This document shows positions 8,990 through 17,734 of a stretch of 64,000 bases of DNA, in pieces. The notes beneath the pieces were generated by a model. The model did no database searches and had not been told where the DNA came from. It worked only from the letters and a program-made list of their open reading frames with translations. The stretch spans positions 1-64,000 of the forward strand of contig CAYTOA010000021.1 in NCBI GenBank assembly GCA_964439265.1, given 5' to 3'. The translations under genes were made by a program, and so were the position numbers. The DNA is from JAGVPT01 sp964439265 (GTDB lineage: Bacteria; Bacteroidota; Ignavibacteria; UBA10030; UBA8401). The first letter of the stretch is position 1; every line of letters starts with the position of its first letter.

Positions 8990-9709
8990 ATGAAATTGGA
9001 TGTCCTGGCTATCGGCGCCCACCCCGACGACATTGAATTGTCGTGTGCAGCCACGGTGGCAAAGCTTGTTAAAGGTGGAAAGAAGGTTGCTCTCCTGGAC
9101 TTGACGCAGGGTGAGCTCGGAACCCGCGGGTCAAAAGCAATCCGAGAACGGGAAGCGAAGAATGCGGCAAATATCCTTGGCGTTGAGTTCCGTGACAATT
9201 TAAAGATTCCCGACGGCAACATTGAACTCAACAAAACAAATATTACTCACGTAATAGAAGTGTTGCGGAGCTTCCAGCCTACTGTTATCCTCTTCCCGCA
9301 CTCGCTTGAGCGGCATCCTGACCATGAACACGCTTACCGGCTGTGCAAGGAAGCATGGTTCTTCGCCGGCCTTGAAAAAATTTCAACGAGAGTGAACGGG
9401 AAGAGGCAAGAGCCTTTCCGCCCGAAGAAGTATTTCCACTACATGCAGAAATACGAGTTTACCCCTTCGTTCATTGTCGATGTTTCGGACGTCTATGATA
9501 TTAAGGCAAAAGCTCTGTCGGCATTCGAGTCCCAGTTCTATAATCCGCACAGCAAGGAGCGTGAGACACGCTTGTCATCGAAACTCTTCCTTGAATCCAT
9601 CCGAGCACGGGACATGCATCATGGCAGCCTCATCGACGCTGCGTTCGGCGAACCGTTTTATTCGATTGAGCCCTTAGGATTGCGCTCATTTTTCGACCTG
9701 GTTTTCTGA
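8990..9709 (+). CDS. bshB1: N-acetylglucosaminyl-L-malate deacetylase (bacillithiol synthesis)
   Basis: LmbE/PIG-L family zinc deacetylase removing acetate from GlcNAc-malate, the second step of bacillithiol synthesis. 239 residues, matching BshB1. The N-terminal zinc motif AHPDDIE (His11, Asp14) follows MKLDVLAIG, and the second metal site is seen in ERHPDHEHA. Start at ATG 8990 is set by a strong GGAGG 4 nt upstream and by the family N-terminus; an upstream in-frame start at 8960 would add ten unlikely residues. bshA and bshC are not in the window. The gene is divergent from xseA and precedes the metal island, though the 160-bp gap suggests a separate transcript. Confidence 0.9.
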   Translation: MKLDVLAIGAHPDDIELSCAATVAKLVKGGKKVALLDLTQGELGTRGSKAIREREAKNAANILGVEFRDNLKIPDGNIELNKTNITHVIEVLRSFQPTVILFPHSLERHPDHEHAYRLCKEAWFFAGLEKISTRVNGKRQEPFRPKKYFHYMQKYEFTPSFIVDVSDVYDIKAKALSAFESQFYNPHSKERETRLSSKLFLESIRARDMHHGSLIDAAFGEPFYSIEPLGLRSFFDLVF

Positions 9710-9762
9710 AAGATCGAGTTTCACTTTTTTTAGTTCCAATACGACCAACCGTCAAATCTTTT

Positions 9763-9803
9763 CACTTTTACGAATGAGTTTCTCGTTTTCGAATCTAAAA
9801 GTG
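9763..9803. promoter_or_regulatory. Inverted repeat upstream of the metal-efflux genes
   Basis: Two perfect 8-bp arms, CACTTTTA (9763-9770) and TAAAAGTG (9796-9803), face each other about 33 bp apart centre to centre, roughly three helical turns. Inner CGAA/TTCG matches (9771-9774, 9788-9791) extend the symmetry. It lies 67 bp before the first gene of the copper/silver island and could be an operator. No regulator gene is in the window, so this is only a candidate. Confidence 0.3.
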
Positions 9804-9869
9804 TTCAATCGTGGTTGATAAGAGGAACTCTTTCACTGGCATGGTTGTTGAGGATATGGTAAGCAAAGT

Positions 9870-10310
9870 ATGATTTTATCGTCTAAACATAGTATCAGAG
9901 CAGCCCGAGTCTTCGTCATCCTCTTCTTGGCGGCGAATTCCGGATTCACTGCGGTCATTCGCCAGTGCACTATGGCACCCATTCAAGCAATGGATTGCTG
10001 CGCAGCTTCAAGTGATCGTGATGGTTCTCCACTGAAGGGATCTCATTCTCAGGGAGAGACAGCATTCACCGGAGTTGCTTCCGATTGCCATTTATCGACC
10101 GTCGTCGGAGGATTGGCAAACGTTACCGCGCTGCTTGAAAAACAGAATTCCATCCGCACCGCAAGCATAGTTTCGCCGAACCCGCTGCTCTCCGATCCAA
10201 CATCGTTCGACTCTCATTCTTCGCAATCTGTTCAATTCGCAACCCCCTCTCTTGCATTCTCTCCCTCTTCTGTGGAGAAGTGTGTCCTTAATTCCACCTT
10301 TCTTATCTAA
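9870..10310 (+). CDS. Small secreted Cys-containing hypothetical protein
   Basis: 146 residues of unrecognised family. The N-terminus has basic residues followed by a hydrophobic stretch (VFVILFLAANSGFTAVI), consistent with a signal peptide. Just after it comes a Cys/Met cluster, QCTMAPIQAMDCC, that could bind copper or silver. The rest is Ser/Thr rich with two more cysteines. There is no strong ribosome-binding site before ATG 9870. It precedes the CusC-like gene by 158 bp in the same direction, so a role in metal handling is inferred from context only. Codon usage looks normal but the protein has no recognisable domain, and a spurious ORF cannot be excluded. Confidence 0.55.
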   Translation: MILSSKHSIRAARVFVILFLAANSGFTAVIRQCTMAPIQAMDCCAASSDRDGSPLKGSHSQGETAFTGVASDCHLSTVVGGLANVTALLEKQNSIRTASIVSPNPLLSDPTSFDSHSSQSVQFATPSLAFSPSSVEKCVLNSTFLI

Positions 10311-10336
10311 CTCAATCCTCCTTTTCCTGCAAGGCT

Positions 10337-10360
10337 AAAGGGCATATTGTTTCCCTTTTT
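10337..10360 (+). terminator. Possible weak intrinsic terminator
   Basis: AAAGGG (10337-10342) can pair with CCCTTT (10353-10358) around a 10-nt loop and runs into five T. It lies 27 bp past the small secreted protein gene and 109 bp before the CusC-like gene. The stem is short, so it may only attenuate. Confidence 0.35.
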
Positions 10361-10468
10361 GTGCCTGCAGACTGTTATCCCAAGCACTTTCATTGTTTCT
10401 TTGAAATGACACGCGGCGGGAACGATTAATCCGATCTCAAGAGCTCAATAAGAAAAGGAGATCAGCAA

Positions 10469-11752
10469 ATGCTGAGAGTTAATAGGATACTTTTTATTGC
10501 GTTAAGTTTTATTGGAGCGATTACACTGCAGGCACAAGTTTCGCCTACGCTGAGTCTTGACGACCTTGTAGCTGAAGCTCTCCGGAACAACCCCCAGCTT
10601 CGATCCGCACGGAACGAGACGGCGGCCGCAAGAACAAAAACAAGTCAGGCGACGTCGTGGGATGCCCCGCAAGTCGGGGTTGAATTTTATCAAACGCCTA
10701 TTCAATCTTTTCCCAATCCGATAAAGAACGGAATGGAGACGGATTACTTCGTCCAGCAGATGATTCCCTTCCCGGGAAAGATATCAGCCATGAGCGAAGC
10801 GGCCGACAATAATGCAGGGATGGTCGATCAGGAATACAAGGCGCTGGAACGTAGAATTATCCGCGATCTAAAATCAGCTTACTTCGAGCTTTTTCATGTA
10901 CAAATGAAAATCCAGGTTAACTCGGAAAATCTCGAGCTGATGAAAAAATTCACGGAGATCACCCGAAAACAGTATGAGGTGGGCATGGGCCAGCAGGCAG
11001 ACATCTTACGCGCTCAGACCGAACTCTCAACTCTCATTAACGAAGGCGTCAATCTTCTGAAAGAAAAAAAAGTTGTGGAATCGATGATCAACACGACATT
11101 GAGCAGACCGGCCAATGCATCATTAGGGCACGTCCCAGACGTTGAGTATACGGCTCCTGATTGGACTTTCGAACAGCTTCACCAGCTTGCTCTTGAGAAT
11201 CGGCCGGAGCTGAAGGGAATGAACTTCAGCATCGATATGAACAAAGCAGAATTGTCCGGTTCAAAGCGGGAATACTACCCGGATATCATGGCGCGTGTTA
11301 TGTACAAGAACATGTCCGACACGAAAAATGATTTCTGGGCTGCAATGGTTGGAATCAATATTCCCTTAGCTTTTTGGTCGAGCGGAAAATACACTGCCAA
11401 AGTGGAAGAAAATGAGCTCAATGTTCGCAAATCAGAGGATGACCTGGCGAGCATGCAAAACATGGTTTCGTTTGAAGTTCAGGACGCCCTGGTAAAAGTT
11501 CAATCCAATTACAATCTTGTTCTCCTCTATAAGAACACCACCATCCCTCAAGCAGATCAAACATTGCAGGCAACGCTGTCTGCTTATCAAACCGGGAAAA
11601 CGGAATTCTTGATGGTGATCGATGCCTTTCGGATGCAGCTGATGACAAAATTGGATTTTCATATGGCGGTAATGAATTATATGGCAAGTCAGGCTCAGTT
11701 GGAACAGGCAGTGGGCCTGGATATTGCACAGATTTCAGAACGAGCACGCTAA
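10469..11752 (+). CDS. TolC-family outer-membrane factor (CusC-like)
   Basis: 427-residue outer-membrane channel subunit of a tripartite efflux pump. It has an N-terminal signal peptide (ILFIALSFIGAITLQAQ) and no lipobox cysteine. Two OEP repeats follow, each beginning with the typical long helix (LSLDDLVAEALRNNPQLRSARNE and FEQLHQLALENRPELKGM). AAGGAGAT lies 7 nt before the ATG. It is followed directly by cusB and cusA, so metal-ion export across the outer membrane is the likely role. Sequence alone does not distinguish Cu/Ag from Co/Zn/Cd outer-membrane partners; the CusA methionines do that. Confidence 0.9.
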   Translation: MLRVNRILFIALSFIGAITLQAQVSPTLSLDDLVAEALRNNPQLRSARNETAAARTKTSQATSWDAPQVGVEFYQTPIQSFPNPIKNGMETDYFVQQMIPFPGKISAMSEAADNNAGMVDQEYKALERRIIRDLKSAYFELFHVQMKIQVNSENLELMKKFTEITRKQYEVGMGQQADILRAQTELSTLINEGVNLLKEKKVVESMINTTLSRPANASLGHVPDVEYTAPDWTFEQLHQLALENRPELKGMNFSIDMNKAELSGSKREYYPDIMARVMYKNMSDTKNDFWAAMVGINIPLAFWSSGKYTAKVEENELNVRKSEDDLASMQNMVSFEVQDALVKVQSNYNLVLLYKNTTIPQADQTLQATLSAYQTGKTEFLMVIDAFRMQLMTKLDFHMAVMNYMASQAQLEQAVGLDIAQISERAR

Positions 11753-11778
11753 ATTTTATTCAGAAAGAGCAGGCAACG

Positions 11779-13341
11779 ATGAAGAAAGTCATTATCACTG
11801 CAGTTGTGAGCGTCGTCGTAGGATTAGGTGTTGGTTGGTTAGTTTTTCATTCCGGCGCAAACGGTGATGGTTCGAAAGAACGCAAGATCCTCTACTACCA
11901 GGATCCTATGAATCCACAAATAACTTCTCCAACGCAGAAGAAGTCTTCGGATGGAATGGACTTTGTACCCGTTTACGGGAAACAATCTGACATATCGAGT
12001 GAGAAAAAAATCGCGTATTACAAAGACCCGATGCACCCTTGGTATACATCCGATAAGCCGGGAAAAGCTCCCGATTGCGGAATGGAACTCGTCCCAGTGT
12101 ATGAGGGCGAAAATGATGCAAAAGGAATTAAGATTGACCCTGTAACCATCCAAAATATCGGCGTGAAAACCGAAGTCGCTGAAAACAGGAAGCTCAACAA
12201 GACAATCCGGGCTACCGGCAAGGTCGATTATGATGAGACAAAAGTTTACTCCGTGACGACCAAGATCATGGGATATGTGGAACAACTTTATGTCGACTAT
12301 ACCGGGAAGACTGTCCACAAAGGCGAGGTGTTAATGGATCTTTACAGTCCTGAACTGGTCACGACACAACAGGAATATCTCCAGGCGATTCACTATAAAA
12401 AAGAACTAGAAAAGAGCAGCGTAGAAGAGGCGCACAAAGGAGCAGAAGATCTGGTCCAAAGCGCTAAGCAACGCCTTCTCAATTGGGATATTCCGGAAAG
12501 CGAAATAGAGGCTCTCGAAGAGCGTGGGACGCCAAAGAAAACGATGACCATTGTTTCCCCAGTGGACGGTATCGTGATGGAAAAAATGGTTATGAAGGGA
12601 CAAAACGTTATGGCAGGAACGACGCTGTACAAGATTGTCAACCTTTCGACCGTGTGGATTCTTGCAGACGTCTATCAATTTGAGCTTCCGTGGCTGAAGG
12701 CAGGACAACCGGCGAAGATCGAACTGTCATATCTTCCCGGCAAAACGTTCAAAGGTACTGTGAACTACATCTTTCCTTACCTCAACATGGAAACAAAAAC
12801 GGTTCAAGTTCGAATTCAAGCGGCGAACACGCCAAACATAGAGTTTAAACCGGAAATGTATGTAACAGTTACGCTATCATCACCCCTGGAGATCAATGCA
12901 GTGACGGTCTCCGACCAGGCGATCATCCGTTCGGGCGAGAGGAACATTATTGTTGTTGCACTCGGCGGCGGATATTTTGATCCGCGCGACGTTACATTGG
13001 GTATAACCGCGGATGGATACACACAAGTGCTTGACGGCGTACGTGCAGGAGAAAATGTTGTTACCTCATCGCAATTCCTGATCGATTCAGAGAGCAACCT
13101 GAAAGCCGCTATTGCCCAAATGAAAGGGCATGAAGGAATGGATATGTCTAAGCCGATGGAAGAGAAACCTGATTCTTCCAATACGCATGGAGATAGCACC
13201 ACGAAAGAAATGCCGAAAGATGGCGATTCCAAACCACACGAAGGGCAAGTTTCGGAAAAAGGGCTTCAAAAGAAGAAAGCAACCGAGCAGAGGGATCATG
13301 ACATGAAAAATATGCCCGGCATGGATCACAATAACAATTGA
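11779..13341 (+). CDS. cusB: Cu/Ag efflux periplasmic adaptor with two heavy-metal-binding domains
   Basis: RND membrane-fusion adaptor joining CusA to the outer-membrane channel. 520 residues: N-terminal membrane anchor (residues 4-24), two heavy-metal-binding domains (39-66, YYQDPMNP; 80-108, YYKDPMHP ... DCGMELVPVY), then hairpin, lipoyl and beta-barrel domains, and a Met/His/Asp-rich tail (GHEGMDMS; HDMKNMPGMDH) that could collect metal. The first metal domain is degenerate: it has SSDGM where the second has the usual DCGM with Cys100. The gene sits 26 nt after the outer-membrane factor and 45 nt before cusA. Longer than E. coli CusB because of the doubled metal domain and tail. Confidence 0.93.
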   Translation: MKKVIITAVVSVVVGLGVGWLVFHSGANGDGSKERKILYYQDPMNPQITSPTQKKSSDGMDFVPVYGKQSDISSEKKIAYYKDPMHPWYTSDKPGKAPDCGMELVPVYEGENDAKGIKIDPVTIQNIGVKTEVAENRKLNKTIRATGKVDYDETKVYSVTTKIMGYVEQLYVDYTGKTVHKGEVLMDLYSPELVTTQQEYLQAIHYKKELEKSSVEEAHKGAEDLVQSAKQRLLNWDIPESEIEALEERGTPKKTMTIVSPVDGIVMEKMVMKGQNVMAGTTLYKIVNLSTVWILADVYQFELPWLKAGQPAKIELSYLPGKTFKGTVNYIFPYLNMETKTVQVRIQAANTPNIEFKPEMYVTVTLSSPLEINAVTVSDQAIIRSGERNIIVVALGGGYFDPRDVTLGITADGYTQVLDGVRAGENVVTSSQFLIDSESNLKAAIAQMKGHEGMDMSKPMEEKPDSSNTHGDSTTKEMPKDGDSKPHEGQVSEKGLQKKKATEQRDHDMKNMPGMDHNNN

Positions 13342-13386
13342 TGCGCCGCCCTTTAGAATTGTTGGCGATAGATAACGGAGAATATA

Positions 13387-16300
13387 ATGCTGGAAAAGAT
13401 CATTGAAGCGTCTGTCCGCAACAAATTCATGGTCGTCCTTGCCGTTTTATTCCTCATCGGCCTGGGAATCTATTCGATGTTCAAGATTCCGATCGACGCG
13501 ATACCGGATTTAAGCGATGTGCAAGTCATCATTTACACGACGTATGAGGGACAATCTCCGCGCATCGTTGAAGATCAGGTCACCTATCCCCTCACGACGG
13601 CTATGGTCGCTGTACCGGGTTCCAAAGTTGTGCGCGGATATTCCTTCTTCGGGTATTCGCTCGTGTATGTGATCTTTGAAGACGGAACCGACATTTACTG
13701 GGCACGAAGCCGCGTGCTTGAATACTTGAACTACGCACAGAAGCGCCTTCCGAAAGACGTCATCCCGACACTAGGTCCCGATGCAACAGGTGTGGGCTGG
13801 GTCTATGAGTACACTCTCACGTCCGACAAACGCTCGCTGCAAGAACTCCGCTCGTATCAGGACTGGTATTTGAAGTACCAATTAACTTCCGTTCAAGGAG
13901 TTGCCGAAGTTGCCAGTATCGGAGGATTTGTCAAAGAGTACCAAGTGACGGTAGATCCTACAAAACTTCTTGCCTATAACATTCCCCTCAAGATGGTAGA
14001 GATGGCGATTTCGAATTCCAACAATGATGTCGGCGGCGAAGTTGTCGAGATGGGCGAAACGGAATTCATGGTCAGAGGTTTGGGATATATCAAATCGTTG
14101 GACGATATTAACAACATTCCAGTTATGGTCGATAAGAAAAGCGGCACTCCTGTTTATGTCCGGGATATCGCTGACGTAACCATTGGACCCCTCATGCGCC
14201 GGGGGCTCGTTGAGAGCAATGGAGAAGGTGAAGTCGTTGGAGGCATCGTCGTCATGAGGTACGGCGAGAACGCACTCGACGTGATCGATAACGTGAAAAA
14301 GAAACTGGAAGTGTTAAAACAAGGCTTGCCTGAAGACGTGAAGATAACAACCGCGTACGACCGTTCATCTCTCATCGAACGAGCTATTGATACCCTAAAG
14401 GGAAAGCTCATTGAAGAAATCATCATTGTTGCCATCGTTTGCCTTATTTTTCTTCTTCACGCCCGAAGTGCATTTGTCGCAATCTTCACATTGCCGACTG
14501 CAATTCTCATGGCATTTATTGTCATGAAGTGGCAAGGCATCAATGCTAATATTATGTCTCTCAGTGGAATCGCCATTGCGATTGGAGCAATGGTGGACGC
14601 GGCCATTATCATGATTGAAAACGCCCATAAGCACATCGAGCGTGAGAATGAGAAACCGCTGGAAGAACGCCGCGACCACTGGCAGATTATTCTGGATGCA
14701 TCGAAAGAAGTCGGGCCTGCCCTCTTCTATTCTCTGCTCGTTATAACGGTTTCGTTTATTCCTGTCTTTACATTGGAGGATCAAGAGGGACGCTTGTTCC
14801 GTCCGCTGGCGTTTACAAAAACATATTCCATGGCTGCAGCAGCGATTCTCTCGATCACTATTGTTCCGGTTTTAATGGGGTTTTGGATCCGCGGCAAGAT
14901 CTTACCCGAAGACCACAATCCAATTAACCGTTTCCTTATTCGAATCTATACTCCCGTCGTTGATTTTGTTTTGCGATTCAACAAGTGGATCATCGTTGCC
15001 GCTCTTCTCATCCTGGGAGTAACATTCTTTCCATTTAGCAAGCTCGGCTCGGAGTTCATGCCTCCGCTTTACGAAGGTGATTTGCTGTACATGCCGACAA
15101 CCCTCCCGGGGATGTCGATCACGAAAGGAAGAGAGCTGCTGCAGCAGACCGATAAGATCATCCGCCAATTCCCTGAAGTGCATCATGTGTTCGGAAAAAT
15201 AGGACGGGCAGAAACTGCCACCGATCCCGCAGGACTCGATATGCTCGAAACAACGATCATGCTTAAACCCGAAAGCGAATGGCGTCCGGGCATGACTGTC
15301 CAAAAATTGATTGACGAGATGGACCAGGCAATTCAATTTCCCGGCGTAACAAATGCATGGACAATGCCGATTAAAACCCGGACAGATATGTTGAGCACAG
15401 GAATCAAGACACCCGTCGGGATAAAGATTTCGGGTCCCGATCTCAATATCTTAGAAAATATTGGGAAGGAAGTCGAAGCAATAATGCGCACTGTCCCCGG
15501 AACGCTCAGTGCCTTTGCGGAGCGGGCCGTCGGCGGCAACTATTTGGATTTCGATATCGACCGGAAGGAGGCTGCACGGTACGGCCTCACCGTTGGCGAT
15601 GTGCAGGACGTGATCCAGACGGCGATGGGGGGAATGAGTATTACGAATACCGTCGAAGGCCTGGAACGCTACCCCGTCAATCTCCGCTACAGCCGGGAGC
15701 TGCGCGACAATATCGAGGCGTTGCGGCGAGTGCTTGTTCCATCGCCAACGGGCGTTCAAATTCCTATTGGTCAACTTGCCGCCATCACAACGCGAAAAGG
15801 TCCCATGGTCATACGAAGCGAAGACACGCGGCCGAACGCGTGGGTCTATGTCGATATCAAGGACATCGACGTTGGAACGTACGTGCAGAACGCACAAAAG
15901 ATCATTTCAGAAAAAATAAAACTTCCGCCCGGCTACAACATCGTATGGAGCGGAGAGTTTGAATATATGCAGCGGGCGCAACACCGATTGATGTTTGTCA
16001 TTCCATTAACCTTATTCATCATATTTATTATCATCTATCTGAATACGCGATCCCTGACAAAAGTCGCGATCGTTTTTTTGGCGGTTCCCTTTTCTCTCGT
16101 CGGAACGTTCTGGTTCCTCTATATTCTCGGATATAACCTCAGTATCGCCGTCTGGGTCGGCATTATCGCCCTGGCCGGCTTGGACGCAGAGACGGGCGTC
16201 GTCATGCTTCTCTATCTCGATCAAGCCTATAACGATTCGAAACAAAAGGGATGTATGAGGGGATTAAAGGATCTCAAAGAGGCAATTCACCATGGAGCCG

Positions 16301-16539
16301 TTAAACGCGTTCGTCCGAAGATCATGACCGCTTCCGTTATCATCGCAGGCCTTCTCCCTATTATGTGGAGCAACGGAACCGGCGCCGATGTGATGAAAAG
16401 AATAGCGGCGCCGATGGTTGGAGGTGTCGTCACATCGGTGCTCATGGAGCTTGCCATCTATCCGGTCATCTATTTCCTTTGGAAATCGCGGAGTCTCCGG
16501 AAGGAAGCAACCGTCGCCGGTCATATATTGGAGAATTGA
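13387..16539 (+). CDS. cusA: Cu(I)/Ag(I) efflux RND transporter CusA
   Basis: Inner-membrane proton-driven RND pump of the heavy-metal (HME) class, 1050 residues with twelve predicted membrane helices and two large periplasmic loops. The helix-4 proton-relay motif is AIGAMVDAAIIMIENAHK. The three methionines that bind Cu/Ag in E. coli CusA are conserved in spacing: Met569 (LLYMP), Met619 (LDMLETT) and Met668 (TDMLSTG), exactly 50 and 49 residues apart. This supports monovalent copper/silver rather than Co/Zn/Cd. N-terminal IPIDAIPDLSDVQV is typical. Third gene of the efflux operon. Confidence 0.96.
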   Translation: MLEKIIEASVRNKFMVVLAVLFLIGLGIYSMFKIPIDAIPDLSDVQVIIYTTYEGQSPRIVEDQVTYPLTTAMVAVPGSKVVRGYSFFGYSLVYVIFEDGTDIYWARSRVLEYLNYAQKRLPKDVIPTLGPDATGVGWVYEYTLTSDKRSLQELRSYQDWYLKYQLTSVQGVAEVASIGGFVKEYQVTVDPTKLLAYNIPLKMVEMAISNSNNDVGGEVVEMGETEFMVRGLGYIKSLDDINNIPVMVDKKSGTPVYVRDIADVTIGPLMRRGLVESNGEGEVVGGIVVMRYGENALDVIDNVKKKLEVLKQGLPEDVKITTAYDRSSLIERAIDTLKGKLIEEIIIVAIVCLIFLLHARSAFVAIFTLPTAILMAFIVMKWQGINANIMSLSGIAIAIGAMVDAAIIMIENAHKHIERENEKPLEERRDHWQIILDASKEVGPALFYSLLVITVSFIPVFTLEDQEGRLFRPLAFTKTYSMAAAAILSITIVPVLMGFWIRGKILPEDHNPINRFLIRIYTPVVDFVLRFNKWIIVAALLILGVTFFPFSKLGSEFMPPLYEGDLLYMPTTLPGMSITKGRELLQQTDKIIRQFPEVHHVFGKIGRAETATDPAGLDMLETTIMLKPESEWRPGMTVQKLIDEMDQAIQFPGVTNAWTMPIKTRTDMLSTGIKTPVGIKISGPDLNILENIGKEVEAIMRTVPGTLSAFAERAVGGNYLDFDIDRKEAARYGLTVGDVQDVIQTAMGGMSITNTVEGLERYPVNLRYSRELRDNIEALRRVLVPSPTGVQIPIGQLAAITTRKGPMVIRSEDTRPNAWVYVDIKDIDVGTYVQNAQKIISEKIKLPPGYNIVWSGEFEYMQRAQHRLMFVIPLTLFIIFIIIYLNTRSLTKVAIVFLAVPFSLVGTFWFLYILGYNLSIAVWVGIIALAGLDAETGVVMLLYLDQAYNDSKQKGCMRGLKDLKEAIHHGAVKRVRPKIMTASVIIAGLLPIMWSNGTGADVMKRIAAPMVGGVVTSVLMELAIYPVIYFLWKSRSLRKEATVAGHILEN

Positions 16540-16670
16540 AGGGACCTTGCAATAAACACAGGCACGGTGCAATCTGTGCCTTACATGGAACTTACTCTTG
16601 CATCATGGCGTTCTGTTTTATACTATATGACGTCTAACTACGATTGTTTGTCACTTTTCAAATGGAACCT

Positions 16671-16895
16671 ATGAAGAAGTATCTCTCATTGCTGACGTTT
16701 CTGCTATTCGTGCTGACTGCCGTTCCCTTTTCAGCATCTACGTTTGCCAAGGGCAAGAAAGCAACAGCACACAAACACTCGGACAAAAGTTCCTGCTGCT
16801 GCGACATAAAGAGCACGAAAAGAGATAAACAAAACGATCGTAGTAAAATGAATCCAAAAACAGTCGATGATAATAAAGCTTCACAGGCAAAATAA
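16671..16895 (+). CDS. Small secreted Cys/His-rich peptide
   Basis: 74 residues. Signal peptide KKYLSLLTFLLFVLTAVPFSAS, then a very basic hydrophilic mature part with a HKHSDKSSCCCD motif of three adjacent cysteines close to two histidines, and a disordered Lys/Asn/Gln-rich tail. No known domain. ATG 16671 is chosen because it follows GGAACC at useful spacing and starts the signal peptide with MKK; ATG 16662 and TTG 16644 are in frame upstream. Position right after cusA and the thiol cluster suggest a periplasmic metal-binding peptide; this is inference. Confidence 0.6.
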   Translation: MKKYLSLLTFLLFVLTAVPFSASTFAKGKKATAHKHSDKSSCCCDIKSTKRDKQNDRSKMNPKTVDDNKASQAK

Positions 16896-16920
16896 ACGTT
16901 AGAAGACGCAGGGTTTCATT

Positions 16921-17601
16921 ATGAAGTGTGCTCAATGCGGGAATGATCTGAAGAGCGATGCGCTCTTTTGTCCGAGTTGTGGAACAAAAGTCAATACTCA
17001 GGTGGCACTTGCTCCAGCGCAAAAAGGCTCACTCCCTTCAGCCGCTCTTGTTACAGGGAAGAGATCGATGAGCTCGAGGGCAAAGGCAGCATATTCTGGG
17101 GTTGCTTTGCTGCTTTTACTCGGGATGGCGATCGTGTTCGTCAAAAGCCTTCCTGGAGGCGATCATCCTGTCATTAAGAATCAGCCGACTGTGTCGGACG
17201 CACAGAGTTATGACGGAATTAAATTGACAATGAGCCCCATCCCATCCAGAGTTGAAAACGGATTCATCATAATTGCCCTCTCCGACGTCATTGAAAAGAA
17301 AATGGTCGGATTCACGTATGAGGGGAAAACAAAAACAGTTGACCTCATGGCATACATCAATCCGCAGGGGAAACTCGTTACCTCGATTGCCATGTGTGAC
17401 CCGTGCAATTCGAAGAGTTTTCACACCGAATCGCAGGAATTGGTCTGCGACAATTGCGGGACCCGTTGGAGTTTTACCAACCTCGAAGGACTGAGCGGCA
17501 CGTGTATGAAATATCCCCCCGACCCGGTCCGTAGTGAAGTTGTCGCAGGAGAAATTCGAATCAGTCAAAAAATTGTCGAAGATTGGAAATTAAGAATATA
17601 A
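16921..17601 (+). CDS. Zinc-ribbon membrane protein with C-terminal DUF2318-like domain
   Basis: 226 residues. An N-terminal cytosolic zinc ribbon (Cys3/Cys6 and Cys17/Cys20, MKCAQCG ... FCPSCG) precedes one membrane helix (about 55-76). The external C-terminal domain has Cys159-x2-Cys162, His168, Cys176-x2-Cys179 and Cys195, the pattern of DUF2318, found in proteins near iron or copper uptake and efflux genes. The function of the domain is not settled; metal or cofactor binding is likely. The last codons and stop were shaped by the adjacent repeat insertion: the sequence coding for EDWKL recurs at 17715-17731, and without the insertion the gene would end in a TGA overlapping the next start. 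Confidence 0.75.
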   Translation: MKCAQCGNDLKSDALFCPSCGTKVNTQVALAPAQKGSLPSAALVTGKRSMSSRAKAAYSGVALLLLLGMAIVFVKSLPGGDHPVIKNQPTVSDAQSYDGIKLTMSPIPSRVENGFIIIALSDVIEKKMVGFTYEGKTKTVDLMAYINPQGKLVTSIAMCDPCNSKSFHTESQELVCDNCGTRWSFTNLEGLSGTCMKYPPDPVRSEVVAGEIRISQKIVEDWKLRI

Positions 17602-17731
17602 CTTTTCTCGTTCCCAACGTCTCGTTGGGAGCGTTAGCTTATTTCGGTGCACTAGTTGAAGCAGAGCTTCACACAATGCGTTCCCAATCAGAGATTGGGA
17701 ACGAGTCGCATTTTGAAGATTGGAAATTAAG
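17578..17731. repeat. 17-bp direct repeat bounding a palindromic insertion
   Basis: GAAGATTGGAAATTAAG occurs at 17578-17594, inside the 3' end of the DUF2318 gene, and again at 17715-17731, just before the start of the HMA lipoprotein gene. The 120 bp between the copies hold the palindromic module. The arrangement looks like a target-site duplication made when the module inserted. Removing one copy plus the insert joins the two genes with an ATGA stop/start overlap. Confidence 0.8.
17607..17705. repeat. Palindromic repeat module 1 (REP/MITE-like)
   Basis: Three hairpins in a row: 17609-17618/17624-17633 (CGTTCCCAAC ... GTTGGGAGCG, one mismatch), a small GAAGC/GCTTC hairpin at 17658-17670, and a perfect 11-bp stem CGTTCCCAATC (17679-17689)/GATTGGGAACG (17693-17703) with AGA loop. 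The same order of hairpins recurs at 18165-18251. Such extragenic palindromes are usually dispersed genome-wide and mobilised in trans. Confidence 0.85.
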
Positions 17732-17734
17732 GAC

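Noticed and set aside
16560..16581. AGGCAC/GTGCCT hairpin after cusA as a terminator
   Set aside because: Six-bp stem, 10-nt loop and no T-run downstream.
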